Under the pieces are notes generated by a model. It was not told the origin of the DNA. It worked only from the letters and a program-made list of their open reading frames with translations, and did no database searches. A DNA stretch of 64,000 bases, taken from positions 186,001 to 250,000 of the forward strand of contig CAWFWE010000002.1 of NCBI GenBank assembly GCA_963819475.1, read 5' to 3'. The translations under genes were made by a program, and so were the position numbers. Each line of letters begins with the position of its first letter. Position 1 is the first letter of the stretch. This DNA is from DASUAS01 sp963819475. Its GTDB lineage: Bacteria > Actinomycetota > Acidimicrobiia > IMCC26256 > DASPTH01. This document shows positions 36,264-44,134 of the stretch, piece after piece.

Positions 36264-37255
36264 CCTTCGTCGTCGCCTATCCCTGGAACGCCGACGACGC
36301 GCTGCTCGCCCCGCTGCGCGCCGCCTTCCCCGACCTCGAGATCGCCGCCCAGCCGTACCTCGGGCGGTTCGGGCACCACGTTCCCGACCGGTCCGACGAG
36401 CTCACCGACGAGCAGCGGACGGTGTGGGCCCGCGCCGAGGGCACGCTGGCGCTCGATCTACCCGCCGACATCGGCACCCTCGCGCCGAACCTGCGCTGGG
36501 TGCAGGCGATCGGCGCCGGCATCGACCACCTCGACGGCGTCGACCTCCCCGTCGACTGTGTGGTGACCAACGCGGCCGGCGTCGCCGCGGCGCCGATCGC
36601 CGAGTTCACCTTCGGCCGCCTGCTCGCGGTCTGGAAGCGCTTCGACGAGATCGACGAGCTCCAACGGGCCCGCAGCTGGAAGCCGACGTTCGGGCACCTG
36701 GTCGAGGGCCGCACCCTCGGGATCATCGGCCTGGGCGCCATCGGCACCGAGGTGGCGTGCCGGGCTCGCGCCTTCGGCATGACCGTCATCGGCACCCGGC
36801 GGAGCTACCGGCCCGGGGACGTGCACCCGGCCGTCGACGAGCTCCGCGGCGCCGACGACCTCCACGACGTCCTGGCGCGCTGCGACGCGGTCGTCATGAG
36901 CGCGCCGGGGACGCCGGAGACGGAGAACCTCTTCGACAAGGACGCGTTCGCGGCCATGAAGCCGGGCGCGCTCTTCTGCAACGTCGGCCGGGGATCGGTG
37001 GTCGACGAGGCGGCGCTGATCGACGCGCTCGAGTCCGGGCACCTGGGCGGTGCGATCCTCGACGTCACCCGGGAGGAGCCGCTCCCGGCCGACGACCCGC
37101 TCTGGGACGCGCCCAACATCTGGATCTCGCCGCACTCGTCCGCGTCACAGGAGCGCTACACCGAGAAGCTCCTCGCGCTGTTCGGCGACAACCTCGGTCG
37201 GTTCCGGCGCGGCGAGCCGCTGCGGAACGTCGTCGACCGCGCCGCCGGCTACTGA
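36260..37255 (+). CDS. D-isomer-specific 2-hydroxyacid dehydrogenase
   Basis: 331 residues, GTG start overlapping the previous stop. NAD-binding GLGAIGTEVACRARAFGMTVIGTRRS (GxGxxG), Arg in NVGRGSVVDEAALIDAL, Glu in DVTREEPLPADDPLWDAPNIWISPHSS with the catalytic His. Reduces 2-oxoacids or oxidises D-2-hydroxyacids; in this operon it may feed or drain the 2-oxoacid used by the oxidoreductase. Confidence 0.9.
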   Translation: MTFVVAYPWNADDALLAPLRAAFPDLEIAAQPYLGRFGHHVPDRSDELTDEQRTVWARAEGTLALDLPADIGTLAPNLRWVQAIGAGIDHLDGVDLPVDCVVTNAAGVAAAPIAEFTFGRLLAVWKRFDEIDELQRARSWKPTFGHLVEGRTLGIIGLGAIGTEVACRARAFGMTVIGTRRSYRPGDVHPAVDELRGADDLHDVLARCDAVVMSAPGTPETENLFDKDAFAAMKPGALFCNVGRGSVVDEAALIDALESGHLGGAILDVTREEPLPADDPLWDAPNIWISPHSSASQERYTEKLLALFGDNLGRFRRGEPLRNVVDRAAGY

Positions 37256-37271
37256 TCCGCACCGCACCACG

Positions 37272-38105
37272 ATGACGTTCGACGTCTTCGACGTCCATCA
37301 CCATGTCGGACGGGCGTTCGACGCGCTGGGCGGTGAGCTCGATCCGGGCACCGACGACGCGGGCGAGTTCGCCCGCGTGGAGCTCGCCGAGCGTCTCCGG
37401 ATCATGGACGAGGGCGGCGTGCGCCAGGCGCTCGTCATCCCGGGGCACGGCTACCAGCGGCCGAACGGCATCGCCGACACGCGGCGGGTCAACGACGAGA
37501 TCGCGGCGTATCGCGACGGCAGGCCCGACCGCTTCCCGGTGGCGTGCGGCATCGTCGAACCGCGCGACGGTGCCGCCGCGTTCGCCGAGATCGACCGCGT
37601 CGCCGGCGATCTCGGCCTCGTCGCGCTGAGCTTCCACACCCGGTTCCAGGGCGTCTCCATGGACAGCCGATGGGTGCTTCGCTACCTCGAGCGAATGGGT
37701 GAGCGCGCGCTGGTGCCGATCATCCACGCGATGGACGACACCCCGGAGGAGGCGCTCTGGAAGCTCGCCGCGATCGCACGGGAGCTCCCGGACCTCACCA
37801 TCCTCGCGCTCGACGCGTTCGGCGGCTTCGAGGCCACGCGGCAGTGCTTCTTCGTCGCCGAAGTCGCGCCCAACGTCGTCTTCGACACGAGCCTCAGCTA
37901 CAACTTCGACTTCATCGAGGACTTCGCCCGGCGCTTCGGTGCCGATCGCGTCGCCTTCGGCACCGACCTCTACTCACACCCGGTGGGGCGGCGCATCAGC
38001 CACCTGCTGCCCCAGATCGCGGCCTCCGCGCTCACCGACGCCCAGAAGGCGGCGATCCTGGGTGGTACCGCGCGCGCGTTGCTCCGGGTGCCGTCACCGG
38101 CGTAG
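37272..38105 (+). CDS. Amidohydrolase family protein (Amidohydro_2 type)
   Basis: 277 residues: VFDVHHHVG at the N-terminus (HxH metal pair), ALSFHTRFQG, VPIIHAMDD, ALDAFGGFEA, and FGTDLYSHPVG with the late Asp. Typical PF04909 size. It follows the dehydrogenase by 16 bp and is the last gene of the oxidoreductase operon. It converges with 12-bp overlap on the next gene. Confidence 0.87.
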   Translation: MTFDVFDVHHHVGRAFDALGGELDPGTDDAGEFARVELAERLRIMDEGGVRQALVIPGHGYQRPNGIADTRRVNDEIAAYRDGRPDRFPVACGIVEPRDGAAAFAEIDRVAGDLGLVALSFHTRFQGVSMDSRWVLRYLERMGERALVPIIHAMDDTPEEALWKLAAIARELPDLTILALDAFGGFEATRQCFFVAEVAPNVVFDTSLSYNFDFIEDFARRFGADRVAFGTDLYSHPVGRRISHLLPQIAASALTDAQKAAILGGTARALLRVPSPA

Positions 38106-39167
38106 CTGCGCGCCGCCGGTGATCGGCGGCAGGTCGAGGACCCCGAGCGGGCCCGCCGGCGCGTCGCACACCGCGGGGATCGCGTTCACGATGCGGTTGG
38201 CCGCGGTGGCGTTGCCGCCGCCGGCCGCGCCCGGCTCCCCCGGTTCGGTGCCGTGGATGGTGACTTCGAGGTTCGGGTGGCCGGTGATGCGCACCCGGTG
38301 GATGCCGCCCGGTGCCGTCGACGTGGGCCAGTCGGGCGCGCAGGTGTCGTCGATGCGGGTGACGTGCTCCACGACGAGTCGCGGCCGACCGCCGACGACG
38401 CCCTGCACCTCGAAGCGGAACGCGCCCTGCGTCCCCGCCTCGAAGGTGCCCATCCCGGGCACGTCGATCGTCCGCTCGAGCGGCCGTCGCTCGACGTGCG
38501 TCTTCACGCCGTCGAGCGCGACGTCGAGCGCCTCGGCCAGGATGCGGACCATCGGGGCCCACACCATCTCGAGCGCGACGTCGAGCAACATCAGCGGCGT
38601 CGACTCCATCGGTCCACCGAAGCCGATCACGTCGCGCACGACGTCGGGCGCGTCGTAGAGCGCGTAATTGAAGATCTCCTGCACCCGGATCTCCTCGATC
38701 CCGGCGGAGACGCCGCTCACCAGGATGGGGAGGATGTCGAGGGCCCAGCCCGGGTCGATGCCGGAGACGAACACCGAGGTGTCGCCGGTGGCGCAGGCCC
38801 GCTCGACCGCCTCCACCATGGGCGCGGGCGCGCTGGCCGGGTGCAGGAGGGGGTAGAAGGACGTCGACACCACGTTGGCCCCGGCCTCCAGGCACGCCAC
38901 GAGGTCGGCGAAGGCGGCGTCGGGCCGGGTGTCGGCGGTCGCGGTGTACACGACCGCGTCGATGTCGTCGGCGAGGGCGACGCTCGTGTCGTCGGTCGCC
39001 GCCACTCCCAGCGGCGCGAGGTACGCGAGCTCACCGGCGTCGCGACCCACCTTGGCCGGGTTCGAGACCACGACGCCCGCGAGCTCCAGGTCGGCGTGCG
39101 CCGCCACCGCCCGGATCGCCGGCCGCCCCGCGTTGCCCGTCCCCCACACCACGACCCGGTACGTCAT
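38094..39167 (-). CDS. Dihydrodipicolinate reductase-like NAD(P)-binding protein
   Basis: 357 residues. Rossmann start YRVVVWGTGNAGRPAIRAVAAHADLELAGVVVSNPAKVGRDAGEL, then VVYTATADTR and FVSGIDPGWALDILPIL. Related to DapB/2,4-diaminopentanoate dehydrogenase-like proteins common in mycobacteria and other actinobacteria; exact substrate unknown. Confidence 0.8.
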   Translation of the reverse strand: MTYRVVVWGTGNAGRPAIRAVAAHADLELAGVVVSNPAKVGRDAGELAYLAPLGVAATDDTSVALADDIDAVVYTATADTRPDAAFADLVACLEAGANVVSTSFYPLLHPASAPAPMVEAVERACATGDTSVFVSGIDPGWALDILPILVSGVSAGIEEIRVQEIFNYALYDAPDVVRDVIGFGGPMESTPLMLLDVALEMVWAPMVRILAEALDVALDGVKTHVERRPLERTIDVPGMGTFEAGTQGAFRFEVQGVVGGRPRLVVEHVTRIDDTCAPDWPTSTAPGGIHRVRITGHPNLEVTIHGTEPGEPGAAGGGNATAANRIVNAIPAVCDAPAGPLGVLDLPPITGGAQLRR

Positions 39168-39205
39168 CGGCGCATGCTACGACGCGCCGCGCGGCCGCCC
39201 GATCC

Positions 39206-39448
39206 CTACTCCGGGATCTTCTCCCACCACTGGCACCACCAGCGCTCGCCCACCAGGATGCGGAGCTTGGGGTGCCAGCAGTACGAGATCTCGGCCGTGT
39301 TCTCCAGGTAGTACAGGCAGTTCTCGCACTGCTCGCGGTCCGACGGGTGGCCGCGCAGCACCGCGTTCTCGGCGAGGTGACGGAGCTCGATGGCGAGCTT
39401 CTCGTCGATCTCCTTGGGCTCGGGGTCGGGGATGACGTAGTCGGCCAT
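39206..39448 (-). CDS. Small Cys/Trp-rich conserved-looking protein
   Basis: 80 residues. CENCLYYLE and ISYCWHPKLRILVGERWWCQWWEKIPE give four Cys in a C-x2-C-x(12)-C-x(14)-C type arrangement plus five Trp. This looks like a small metal- or iron-sulfur-binding protein (HiPIP-like arrangement is possible). I do not recognise the family. ATG 39448. Confidence 0.55.
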   Translation of the reverse strand: MADYVIPDPEPKEIDEKLAIELRHLAENAVLRGHPSDREQCENCLYYLENTAEISYCWHPKLRILVGERWWCQWWEKIPE

Positions 39449-39532
39449 CGGACGAAGCTACCCCGTGACCCGGTCGGGCCAATCGACCTGGCGGGGCACG
39501 GCTGCGCGGCATCTCCGCGTATTCTCGGCGTC

Positions 39533-39829
39533 ATGGCCCTCCCCACCGCCCCCGTCGTCGCCGGTTCGATCGTCGGCGGGTACGTCGTGGCGCGTACCAC
39601 GAAGATCCGCCCGCTCGGCGGCGCGGTGCTCGCGGTCGGCGGGCTGGTCGCGCAGCGCGAGTGGCGGAAGTCGGGCGCGGTCAACGCCGCCGTCCTCAGC
39701 GCGGTGTACTACGGGGCGTTCGGCGTCTCGCACCCGCTGGCCAAGAAGATCGGGGCGTGGCCTTCGGTGCTCACCGTGGCGGGCGTCGCCGCCGCGGCGG
39801 CCTGGGTGCTCAGCGACCGGAAGCGCTGA
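39533..39829 (+). CDS. Small hydrophobic membrane protein
   Basis: 98 residues with three or four hydrophobic segments (VVAGSIVGGYVVAR, GGAVLAVGGLVAQ, AVLSAVYYGAFGV, VLTVAGVAAAAAWVL) and a basic C-terminus SDRKR. No family recognised. Its end overlaps the SRPBCC gene on the other strand by 20 bp. Confidence 0.55.
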   Translation: MALPTAPVVAGSIVGGYVVARTTKIRPLGGAVLAVGGLVAQREWRKSGAVNAAVLSAVYYGAFGVSHPLAKKIGAWPSVLTVAGVAAAAAWVLSDRKR

Positions 39830-40298
39830 CCGCGTCGGCGAAGGCGGTCATGCCACGGTCCCAGCCGTCGGGCGACCCCACCGCCGAGCGCATCCCTTCC
39901 CACCCGTCGCCGTGGCGCTCCAGGTGGCGGTGCTCGAGCTGGACGCGCGTGCGATCGGGTGCCTCGGGCACGAAGCGCACCTCGATCTCGCTGGTGCGGG
40001 CCGGGTCGGTCTCGAGCTGCCATTGCAGGTCGATGTCCCAGCTGAACACGACCCGGTGCGGTGGGTCGTACGCCAGCACGCGCGACCACCGGCACTCCGA
40101 GCCGTCGACCGACCGGTCGTAGACGTGGCCCCCGACGCGCGGCTCGAACACCATCTCGGCCGGCTCTCCCTGGAGGAGGTGGTGCTCGGGCGGCCACCAC
40201 GTGCCGATGTCGCGGGTGAACACGGTGAACGCGCGCTCCACGGGCGCGTCGACGACGACGGTCGAGCGGACGCTGGTGCCAGTGGTGGGCATGGTCAT
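39810..40298 (-). CDS. SRPBCC / AHSA1-domain protein
   Basis: 162 residues, helix-grip fold: VVVDAPVERAFTVFTRDIGTWWPPEHH, RVGGHVYDRSVDGSECRWSRVLAYDPPHRVVFSWDI, EVRFVPEAPDRTRVQLEHRHLERHGDGWEGMR. The ATG at 40298 overlaps the ArsR stop (ATGA), the common ArsR-AHSA1 pair in actinobacteria. Likely binds a hydrophobic ligand. Confidence 0.88.
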   Translation of the reverse strand: MTMPTTGTSVRSTVVVDAPVERAFTVFTRDIGTWWPPEHHLLQGEPAEMVFEPRVGGHVYDRSVDGSECRWSRVLAYDPPHRVVFSWDIDLQWQLETDPARTSEIEVRFVPEAPDRTRVQLEHRHLERHGDGWEGMRSAVGSPDGWDRGMTAFADAVSASGR

Positions 40299-40624
40299 GG
40301 CTGCTCCTGCTGGGTCTCGGGGTGGGCTTCGACGACGGTCTTGAACGAGCGCAGCGCGTCGCCCCAGAACCGGTCGAGGTAGGCGCGGAGAGCGTCGACG
40401 CCCGTCGGGTCGATCCGGTAGATACGGCGGGTCCCGGCGCGCTCGGCGACGACGAGCCCGGCGTCCTTGAGCACCTTCAAGTGCTGCGACACAGCCGGTC
40501 GGGTGACCGGCAGGCGGGCGGCCAGCTCGCCGACCGCCGCGGGGTGGTCGGCGAGGCGCTCGAAGATCGCCCGCCGGGTCCGGTCGCCGAGGGCGTCGAG
40601 GACGGCTGCTCCGTTCGTGGTCAC
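40295..40624 (-). CDS. ArsR family transcriptional regulator
   Basis: 109 residues with the winged helix AAVLDALGDRTRRAIFERLADHPAAVGELAARLPVTRPAVSQHLKVLKDAGLVVAERAGTRRIYRI. No metal-site cysteines, as in the SRPBCC-associated subgroup. GTG start lies inside a perfect palindrome, so it is probably leaderless and self-repressed. Confidence 0.9.
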   Translation of the reverse strand: MTTNGAAVLDALGDRTRRAIFERLADHPAAVGELAARLPVTRPAVSQHLKVLKDAGLVVAERAGTRRIYRIDPTGVDALRAYLDRFWGDALRSFKTVVEAHPETQQEQP

Positions 40625-40637
40625 TAACGGTTAGTGA
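40621..40637. promoter_or_regulatory. Perfect 17-bp palindrome over the ArsR start (operator)
   Basis: TCACTAACGGTTAGTGA, 8-bp arms around one G, spans the GTG start (40622-40624) of the ArsR gene. ArsR dimers bind such sites, so autorepression is likely. Confidence 0.75.
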
Positions 40638-40749
40638 ACACGAACGGATGCGTCCCGTCAACCCCGGCCCTCCCTACGTCGGGCGCGGTACGGCCGAGAT
40701 GCGTCGTCGGGCGGACGACGGCCGGCGCCCGCCGGCGCAGGATGGCCGC

Positions 40750-41241
40750 ATGCGGTTCCACCTCACTCGTCGACCCCGTCTCGTCGTCCTGATCGCCCAC
40801 GTGCTGGCCTCGGTCGGCTGGTTCGGCGTCGCCGTCCTCGTGGCCTTCCTGCTCGTGGCCGCGGGCATCACCGGGGACGACGTGCTGGCGCGTTCGCTGT
40901 ACCGGGCGGTCGAGACCTCGGTGTGGCTCACCGTGCCGCTCGGCGCCGTCGCCGCCGGGACCGGCGTCGTGCTCGGCCTCGGGACGAAGTGGGGCCTGGC
41001 CCGCTACTGGTGGGTCGTGATCAAAGAGGTGGCCGTGGTCCCGGTCGTCGTCACCGACCTCCTCGTCGTCGCACCCGCCGCCCACGACGGCGCGCAGGGA
41101 CAGCTGTCGGGGCGGCTGCTCGACCCCGCGATCGCCCACGTCGTGGTCCTCGGCATCGCCACCGTGGTCTCGCTGGCCAAGCCCTTCGGCCGGACCCCAC
41201 GCGGCCGGCGCGGTGAACCGGCGACGACGACCGCGGCCTAG
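40750..41241 (+). CDS. DUF2269-like membrane protein
   Basis: 163 residues with four hydrophobic helices: VVLIAHVLASVGWFGVAVLVAFLLV, VWLTVPLGAVAAGTGVVLGLGTKWGLARYWWVVIKEVAVVPVVVTDLL and AHVVVLGIATVVSLAKPFGR. The H-x3-S-x-GW-FG start is common in small actinobacterial membrane proteins of unknown role. Divergent from the ArsR gene. Confidence 0.6.
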   Translation: MRFHLTRRPRLVVLIAHVLASVGWFGVAVLVAFLLVAAGITGDDVLARSLYRAVETSVWLTVPLGAVAAGTGVVLGLGTKWGLARYWWVVIKEVAVVPVVVTDLLVVAPAAHDGAQGQLSGRLLDPAIAHVVVLGIATVVSLAKPFGRTPRGRRGEPATTTAA

Positions 41242-41363
41242 GAGATGCAGCGGAGCCGTGCCCGGAGGGCGGGACGGCGCAGCGGAATCGACCGTCGATC
41301 CAGGAGATGCAGCGGAGCCGTGCCCGGAGGGCGGGACGGCGCAGCGGAATCGACCGTCGATCT
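41240..41363. repeat. Two tandem 62-bp copies between convergent genes
   Basis: The unit beginning AGGAGATGCAGCGGAG occurs at 41240-41301 and 41302-41363 with only the last base different; AGGAG begins a third copy. Each copy contains ATCGAC/GTCGAT (palindromic) and a GCCCGGAGGGC-type hairpin. It lies between the stops of a membrane-protein gene and the LigD gene. Confidence 0.85.
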
Positions 41364-42456
41364 AGGAGCCCGACCGCGGCGCGCGCTTCTTCGCGGGCGC
41401 CTGCTTCTTGGCGGGCGGCGGCTTCTTCCTCGGCGTCTTCTCGGCGGCCGGCTTCTTGGCCCGGCTGGGCGCCACCCGCGGGGGTTCGCCCGGCATCTTC
41501 GGGTAGACGGGCGGCCACGGCGCGTCCTCCAGACCCGAGGCCAGGTCGCGTGCGTACATCTCGAGCAGGGGTGCGAGCGACTGCGGATCGGCGTCGATGT
41601 CGGCCCACGGGTCGCCCCGCGCTTCGACGCGTGCCGGCACGGTCGCCATGGTGCAGGCGTCGGGGTCGATGTCGTCGAGCTCGTCCCAGTCGAACGGCGT
41701 CGACACCTGCGCACCGGGGCGGGCCCGCACCGACCACGCCCCGAACACCGTCTTGTGCGGCGCGTTCTGGTTGAAGTCGACGAAGATCCGTTCCCCGCGC
41801 TCCTCCTTCCACCACGCATCGGTGATGACGTCGGGACGGCGCCGGGCGAGCTCGCGTGCCACCGCCACCGCGGCGCGCCGCACCTCGACCGGTGACCACT
41901 CGCGGGCGAGCCGCGTGTACACGTGGATGCCGCGGTTGCCGGTGGTCTTCGGCCACCCGCGGATCCCGACCTCGTCGAGCAGCGTCTTCAGCTCGCGCGC
42001 CGCGGTGCGGGCCTCGTCGAACGCGACGCCGGGTTGCGGGTCGAGGTCGATGCGCAGCTCGTCGGCGTGCGCGTCGTCGGCGGCCAGGTTGGGCCACACG
42101 TGGAAGCCGAGGCAGCCGAGGTTCACCGCCCACACGATGTGCGCCAGATCAGCCGCGACCAGCGCCTTCGACGTCGTGCCGTTCGGCGTGCTCACCACCG
42201 ACGTCTCGAGCCAGTCGGGTGCGTCCTTCGGGACGCGCTTCTGGAAGAACGACGAGCCGCCGACACCGTTGGGGAACCGCTGCATCAGCACCGGCCGACC
42301 CCGGATCGCGCCCATGAGCTCGTCCTCGACCGACCGGTAGTAGTCGACGAGGTCGAGCTTGGTCTGCCCGTGCTCGGGGAACATGACCTTGTCGGGGCTG
42401 GTGACGGTCACGACCCGCCCGGCGACCTCGACGTCCACGGCATCCACGCCGCTCAC
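41362..42456 (-). CDS. ligD: Stand-alone LigD-type DNA polymerase/primase domain
   Basis: 364 residues of the NHEJ archaeo-eukaryotic primase-like polymerase (LigD Pol). TSPDKVMFPEHGQTKLDLVDYY is the characteristic N-terminus; catalytic Asp pair in ADELRIDLDPQPG, TTGNRGIHVYTRL (nucleotide binding), and WKEERGERIFVDFNQNAPHKT. No ligase or nuclease domain follows; the C-terminus is instead a Lys/Ala/Pro-rich tail of about 35 residues. In mycobacteria such separate Pol proteins work in repair synthesis. Stop lies inside the tandem repeat. Confidence 0.88.
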   Translation of the reverse strand: MSGVDAVDVEVAGRVVTVTSPDKVMFPEHGQTKLDLVDYYRSVEDELMGAIRGRPVLMQRFPNGVGGSSFFQKRVPKDAPDWLETSVVSTPNGTTSKALVAADLAHIVWAVNLGCLGFHVWPNLAADDAHADELRIDLDPQPGVAFDEARTAARELKTLLDEVGIRGWPKTTGNRGIHVYTRLAREWSPVEVRRAAVAVARELARRRPDVITDAWWKEERGERIFVDFNQNAPHKTVFGAWSVRARPGAQVSTPFDWDELDDIDPDACTMATVPARVEARGDPWADIDADPQSLAPLLEMYARDLASGLEDAPWPPVYPKMPGEPPRVAPSRAKKPAAEKTPRKKPPPAKKQAPAKKRAPRSGS

Positions 42457-42509
42457 GGTATCGCCGGGGCGGGGTCGGGCTACGCTCCCCGCACGACGAG
42501 GGGGACGCG

Positions 42510-43433
42510 ATGGGTGAGTTCACGCGCGACGAGATCGAAGCGGCCTGGGCCGAGTACCAGAAGCGCGGCGTGCAGGAGCACGACTGGCCGGGGTGGGCGG
42601 ACATGTTCACCGACGACGCCCGCTACGAGGAGCACAACCTCGGGGTGTTCGAGGGCAAACCCGCGATCAAGAGCTTCATCGTCGACATCATGAAGGAGTA
42701 CCCGGCGATGACCCTCTGGATCGAGTGGTCGATCATCGACGGCGATCGCATCGGGTTCTACATCTGGAACAACCTGCCCGACCCGACCGGCACCGGCAAG
42801 CGGTATGCGTTCCCCAACACCACCTTCCTCCGGTACGGCGGCGACGGGAAGTTCTCGTTCGAGGCCGACTACTACAACCCGGCCGACGCCGAGCGCGTGT
42901 TCGCGGAGTGGCTCGCCGCCGGCGGCCGGCGCGACACGCCCCAGGACCGCAGCCTCCGCGGGATCGACGACTGGAACCCCGAGCCGCGCCAACCCGCGCA
43001 CCCGCGGGCGGAGGTCGAGGCCGAGTTCGAGAAGTACCGACAGCGCGCCGCGCTCGCGGTCGAGACCGGCGACTGGGACCAGTGGGCGGACCAATTCACC
43101 GACGACGCCCACTACCGCGAGCACCACTACGGGTACTTCCGCTCCGGGGCCGAGATCCGGGCCTGGATCAAGTCGGTGATGCAGCCGTTCCCGACGATGG
43201 AGTTCCCGCCCTCGTTCGCGCTGATCGACGGCAACCGCGTCAGCACGCTGATCCCGAACATCCTCCCCGCGCCGGAGGGTGACGACGGCTACTACGGGTT
43301 CGACGTCAACACGATCCTCCACTACGCGGGGAACGGGAAGTGGAGCTTCGAGGAGGACGTCTACTCGCCGGCGGAGGCGCAGGAGACCGTCAACCGGTGG
43401 GTCGCCGCCGGAGGCGTGATGCCCTCGAGTTGA
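42510..43433 (+). CDS. Protein with two tandem NTF2/SnoaL-like domains
   Basis: 307 residues. Two similar halves: HDWPGWADMFTDDARYEEHNLGVFEGK at about 24-50 and GDWDQWADQFTDDAHYREHHYGYFRSG at about 190-216, each followed by strand-rich W/Y/F residues and a YYNPADA/VYSPAEA motif. Internal duplication of the NTF2-like fold. Substrate unknown. Overlaps the next gene by TTGA. Confidence 0.75.
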   Translation: MGEFTRDEIEAAWAEYQKRGVQEHDWPGWADMFTDDARYEEHNLGVFEGKPAIKSFIVDIMKEYPAMTLWIEWSIIDGDRIGFYIWNNLPDPTGTGKRYAFPNTTFLRYGGDGKFSFEADYYNPADAERVFAEWLAAGGRRDTPQDRSLRGIDDWNPEPRQPAHPRAEVEAEFEKYRQRAALAVETGDWDQWADQFTDDAHYREHHYGYFRSGAEIRAWIKSVMQPFPTMEFPPSFALIDGNRVSTLIPNILPAPEGDDGYYGFDVNTILHYAGNGKWSFEEDVYSPAEAQETVNRWVAAGGVMPSS

Positions 43434-44134
43434 CCACCACCGGGCTGCTCGTCATGTACGCCAAGTGCGTCCGACCGGCGGAGGAAGCGGCGTGGGACGC
43501 GTGGGAGGACGACGTGCACCTGCCCGCGCTGTGCGCGGGAGGCGGACCCTGGGCGGCGACGCGCTTCGAGCTCACCGCGCGTCCGCCGCCGGGTCTCCCG
43601 GGCCCGGGCTTCACCCACGTCACCATCCACGAGCTCGACACCGACGACGCCCGGGCGCAGGCGGCGAGCGCGCTCGATCGCGACGACGTGCTGCGCGCTG
43701 CTGGTCGCGTGCACCCGGCCCACGCCACGATGGCGGCCGACGTGTTCGTCGCCCACGGCCGCTACGGGACCAAGCCGGCCCCCGACGAGTCGCGGCGCGG
43801 GCACATCCTCACCCACGTGCTCTGCACCGATCCGGCCCGGGAGGCCGAGTGGGACGCGTGGTACGACGAGCAGCACGTGCCCGACATGCTGTCGTGCGGC
43901 GCGTTCTCGGCCATGTCGCGGTGGCGTCGGGTCCCACCGCTCCGGGTGGGACCGAACCACCTCACGCTCTACGACGTCGCCACCGACACCGTCGACGAGG
44001 CGGTGCAACGTTCCGCGGCGACGCTCGCCGACGTCGTGGCCGCCGGACGCAAGCTCGACACGCACACCGGGGGGTTGACGGTGACCCTGCGCCCGACCGG
44101 TCGTCACGGCGGCGCCGGCGTGCGCCGCGACTAG
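43430..44134 (+). CDS. EthD/Dabb-like two-part protein, unassigned
   Basis: About 234 residues. Repeated layout: VMYAKCVRPAEEAAWDAWEDDVHLPALC and THVLCTDPAREAEWDAWYDEQHVPDMLSC, both with WDAWYDEQHVP-like sequence typical of small dimeric alpha-beta barrel proteins of catabolic clusters. TTG at 43430 overlaps the previous stop; ATG 43454 is an alternative. Role unknown. Ends convergent with LivG. Confidence 0.65.
   Translation: MTTTGLLVMYAKCVRPAEEAAWDAWEDDVHLPALCAGGGPWAATRFELTARPPPGLPGPGFTHVTIHELDTDDARAQAASALDRDDVLRAAGRVHPAHATMAADVFVAHGRYGTKPAPDESRRGHILTHVLCTDPAREAEWDAWYDEQHVPDMLSCGAFSAMSRWRRVPPLRVGPNHLTLYDVATDTVDEAVQRSAATLADVVAAGRKLDTHTGGLTVTLRPTGRHGGAGVRRD

Noticed and set aside
41240..41363. 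CRISPR array or transposon end.
   Set aside because: Only two adjacent units with no spacers; no cas or transposase gene nearby.
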